Below are positions 28,765-29,175 of a stretch of 29,175 bases of DNA, in pieces. Source of the DNA: Caccocola sp964450835 (GTDB lineage Bacteria > Synergistota > Synergistia > Synergistales > Synergistaceae). Each line of letters starts with the position of its first letter. The stretch's first letter is position 1. The translations under genes and the position numbers were made by a program. Location of the stretch: contig CAYVEQ010000024.1 in assembly GCA_964450835.1 (NCBI GenBank), positions 1-29,175 on the forward strand, in the 5' to 3' direction. The notes below the pieces were generated by a model that was not told where the DNA came from, ran no database searches, and worked only from the letters and a program-made list of their open reading frames with translations.

Positions 28765-29175
28765 TGAATTGTGCCCCTTGTCAAGGACATTTTTAATTTT
28801 GAGCCCCCTATTCTCCGGACACAATCAAAACCATACAACTACCTATGCTGACTGACGCGGTATTACGCTTTTCAAAACGCTGACGAAACCGTAACTTGTG
28901 CAATGAAAGCCCTGATTCGAATGTATAATTGTCTCCGCGTTCTATGTGATGCCGGTGAGCAGCACTGTCCGGGACAGCATAGCATTTAAATCCCCTTTGA
29001 AAGAGATCCTCCGCAAGCAAAATTGCCCGTTTTAAGCTCTTTCGCATTACGCCGGTAAGAATTTGTCCTTCGGACATGATATCAGATGTTGTACTTGTCC
29101 ATCAGCCTCCGGAGTTTCTTCAGGTTCATGATGACCGGCGGGTTCATGTGAATCAGAGCCATACAGATACCTTCC
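28765..29175 (-). pseudogene. degenerate IS3-family transposase (orfB) remnant, 5' end outside window
   Basis: On the minus strand the sequence reads from the right edge as MALIHMNPPVIMNLKKLRRL, then MDKYNI and a TGA, matching the helix-turn-helix region of IS3-family OrfB. Beyond the stop the frame continues YHVRRTNSYRRNAKELKTG. After frame breaks, RTVLLTGIT and IERGDNYTF resemble the start of the DDE integrase domain (TDITYI type), but the first catalytic Asp is Gly (LLTGIT). The rest of the domain is gone. CCCCTTGTCAAGGACA near 28771-28790 looks like an IS3-type terminal repeat, recalled and not proven. An uninterrupted 89-codon frame here (28808-29077) is a shadow of this wreck. Non-functional. 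Confidence 0.6.

Noticed and set aside
28808..29077. An 89-codon minus-strand frame
   Set aside because: It runs in a different frame from the transposase remains for most of its length and is probably a chance frame.
1..29175. CRISPR arrays, tRNA or rRNA genes
   Set aside because: No regularly spaced repeats and no cloverleaf or rRNA-like sequence noticed on either strand.

Overview
The window reads as chromosomal DNA from a GC-rich, diderm (outer-membrane) anaerobe, most likely a member of the Synergistota such as a Cloacibacillus- or Synergistes-like gut bacterium. Outer-membrane biogenesis genes (lptA, lptB, an OmpH/Skp-like chaperone, murJ) occur beside features common in Firmicutes-like anaerobes (pyrR, a two-subunit glycine decarboxylase, DUF3343, long-form HPF). 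The phylum call is an inference from gene content and protein style. Three runs of exactly 100 N (7956-8055, 24309-24408, 25692-25791) show that this is a gapped draft scaffold, and two of them interrupt real genes (tsaD, gcvPA).

Layout. 1-1292: the 5' part of a phage portal gene of the DUF1073 type, running off the left edge, with no other phage gene beside it. 1443-3241: a DUF355 adenosine-specific kinase, an OmpH-like chaperone, a small DUF3343 protein and a small membrane protein. 3243-7368: a ClC-type chloride channel or transporter, a divergent membrane-anchored protein of unknown function, long-form HPF and an aspartate-type aminotransferase. 7511-12708 (minus strand): lptA-lptB-murJ, a secreted protein, a zinc-ribbon protein and tsaD, an envelope and tRNA-modification cluster. 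12798-17986 (minus strand): the pyrimidine cluster, in order leader ORF, pyrR, pyrB, pyrC, then pyrF, pyrE and a degenerate TroA-fold substrate-binding protein; most genes overlap or abut. 18189-19661: an NhaC-family Na+/H+ antiporter. 20004-25406 (minus strand): a five-gene operon of SDR, gcvPA, gcvPB, an AcoX/ATP-NAD-kinase-like protein and a second SDR. 25830-28550 (plus strand): mmuM-like homocysteine S-methyltransferase and an AGCS sodium:amino-acid symporter under a strong promoter. 28765-29175: the wreck of an IS3-family transposase.

How the parts work together. pyrR to pyrE supply most of de novo UMP synthesis (aspartate transcarbamoylase, dihydroorotase, OMP decarboxylase, orotate phosphoribosyltransferase). 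Carbamoyl-phosphate synthetase and dihydroorotate dehydrogenase are not in the window. The unit starts with a near-consensus promoter and a short translated-looking leader ORF. The leader's ribosome binding site can pair with a downstream sequence that could alternatively pair with the pyrR ribosome binding site, which makes it the best candidate here for an undescribed regulatory device. The right third is devoted to amino-acid and one-carbon metabolism (glycine decarboxylase subunits, homocysteine methyltransferase, an alanine/glycine-type symporter, an Na+/H+ antiporter), as expected of an asaccharolytic, amino-acid-fermenting bacterium.

No tRNA, rRNA or CRISPR array was recognised. Most genes have good ribosome binding sites, and non-ATG starts (GTG/TTG) are frequent.
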